This document shows positions 6,983-7,101 of a stretch of 7,101 nt of DNA, in pieces; the first letter of the stretch is position 1; each line of letters starts with the position of its first letter. The DNA lies in the NCBI RefSeq assembly GCF_000429665.1, contig NZ_AUCH01000032.1:1-7101 (forward strand), in the 5' to 3' direction. The position numbers and the translations under genes were made by a program. The notes below the pieces were generated by a model, which saw only the letters and a list, made by a program, of their open reading frames with translations, was not told the DNA's origin and did no database searches. Source of the DNA: Azovibrio restrictus DSM 23866. Its GTDB lineage: Bacteria; Pseudomonadota; Gammaproteobacteria; Burkholderiales; Rhodocyclaceae.

Positions 6983-7012
6983 CACCCCCCCGCCGGCCAG
7001 GCGGGAGGGGTG
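6983..7012. terminator. GC-rich hairpin between convergent genes, probable (bidirectional) terminator
   Basis: The left arm CACCCCCCCGCC (6983-6994) pairs with GGCGGGAGGGGTG (7000-7012) through 12 base pairs with a single bulged A at 7006 and the loop GGCCA. It lies 33 nt after the luxR-type stop and 12 nt after the stop of the opposing gene, the usual place for a shared terminator. Neither strand has a clear U-tract after the stem, so termination may be inefficient or factor-assisted. Confidence 0.6.
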
Positions 7013-7024
7013 TGAGAGGGGGGG

Positions 7025-7101
7025 TTAGGCCATGATGATATTCATGGCATCTGGATTGTTGTGTAGTCCGGCGAGGGTGACGGAGATATCGGAGAAGGAA
7101 G
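7025..7101 (-). CDS. C-terminal end of an unidentified minus-strand gene (partial)
   Basis: A minus-strand frame enters at the right edge, runs 24 codons and stops at TAA (7027-7025). It ends with the residues VTLAGLHNNPDAMNIIMA. Codons favour G/C in the third position like the neighbouring genes, and a hairpin follows the stop, both supporting a real gene end. The tail is too short to assign a family. The hydrophobic last residues would be compatible with a type I secretion substrate, among other things, but this is speculation. Confidence 0.55.
   Translation of the reverse strand, partial: SFSDISVTLAGLHNNPDAMNIIMA

Noticed and set aside
6985..7024. Paired C7 (6985-6991) and G7 (7018-7024) tracts as phase-variation elements
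   Set aside because: They are intergenic at the ends of convergent genes, and the C tract is explained by the terminator-like stem; no reading frame would be switched.

Overview
The window is GC-rich bacterial DNA whose codons end mostly in G or C. It is dominated by one very large gene on the minus strand. The protein types (a DUF4347-headed repetitive exoprotein with RTX repeats, and a LasR/TraR-type LuxR regulator) suggest a proteobacterium, probably beta or gamma. I cannot name the species.

Layout. Positions 1-6006 (minus) are an uninterrupted reading frame of 2002 codons. It starts at an ATG with a good Shine-Dalgarno and runs off the left edge without a stop. From the N-terminus it holds a DUF4347 module, two beta-rich modules of unknown family separated by an Ig-like stretch, one further Ig-like module, three nearly identical 104-residue Ig-like repeats, two further Ig-like domains, a less familiar module, a right-handed beta-helix (pectin-lyase-like) domain, a short block of RTX glycine/aspartate repeats, a beta-rich segment, and the start of another extracellular repeat. 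It has no N-terminal signal peptide and very few cysteines. This is the make-up of a type I-secreted surface or matrix protein (adhesin-like).

Positions 6007-6232 form a 226-bp divergent intergenic region with several small dyads and a direct repeat, but no convincing promoter or lux box. Positions 6233-6949 (plus) encode a complete 238-residue LuxR-type quorum-sensing regulator with all the canonical acyl-homoserine-lactone pocket residues and an intact C-terminal HTH. No luxI-type synthase is in view. Positions 6950-7024 hold a strong GC-rich hairpin, probably a shared terminator. Positions 7025-7101 are the last 24 codons of another minus-strand gene, convergent with the regulator.

Working model (inference): the regulator is a solo or locally unpaired LuxR protein that may control the divergently transcribed giant exoprotein, linking cell density to attachment or matrix formation. 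The secretion genes (ABC transporter, membrane-fusion protein, TolC) are not in the window.
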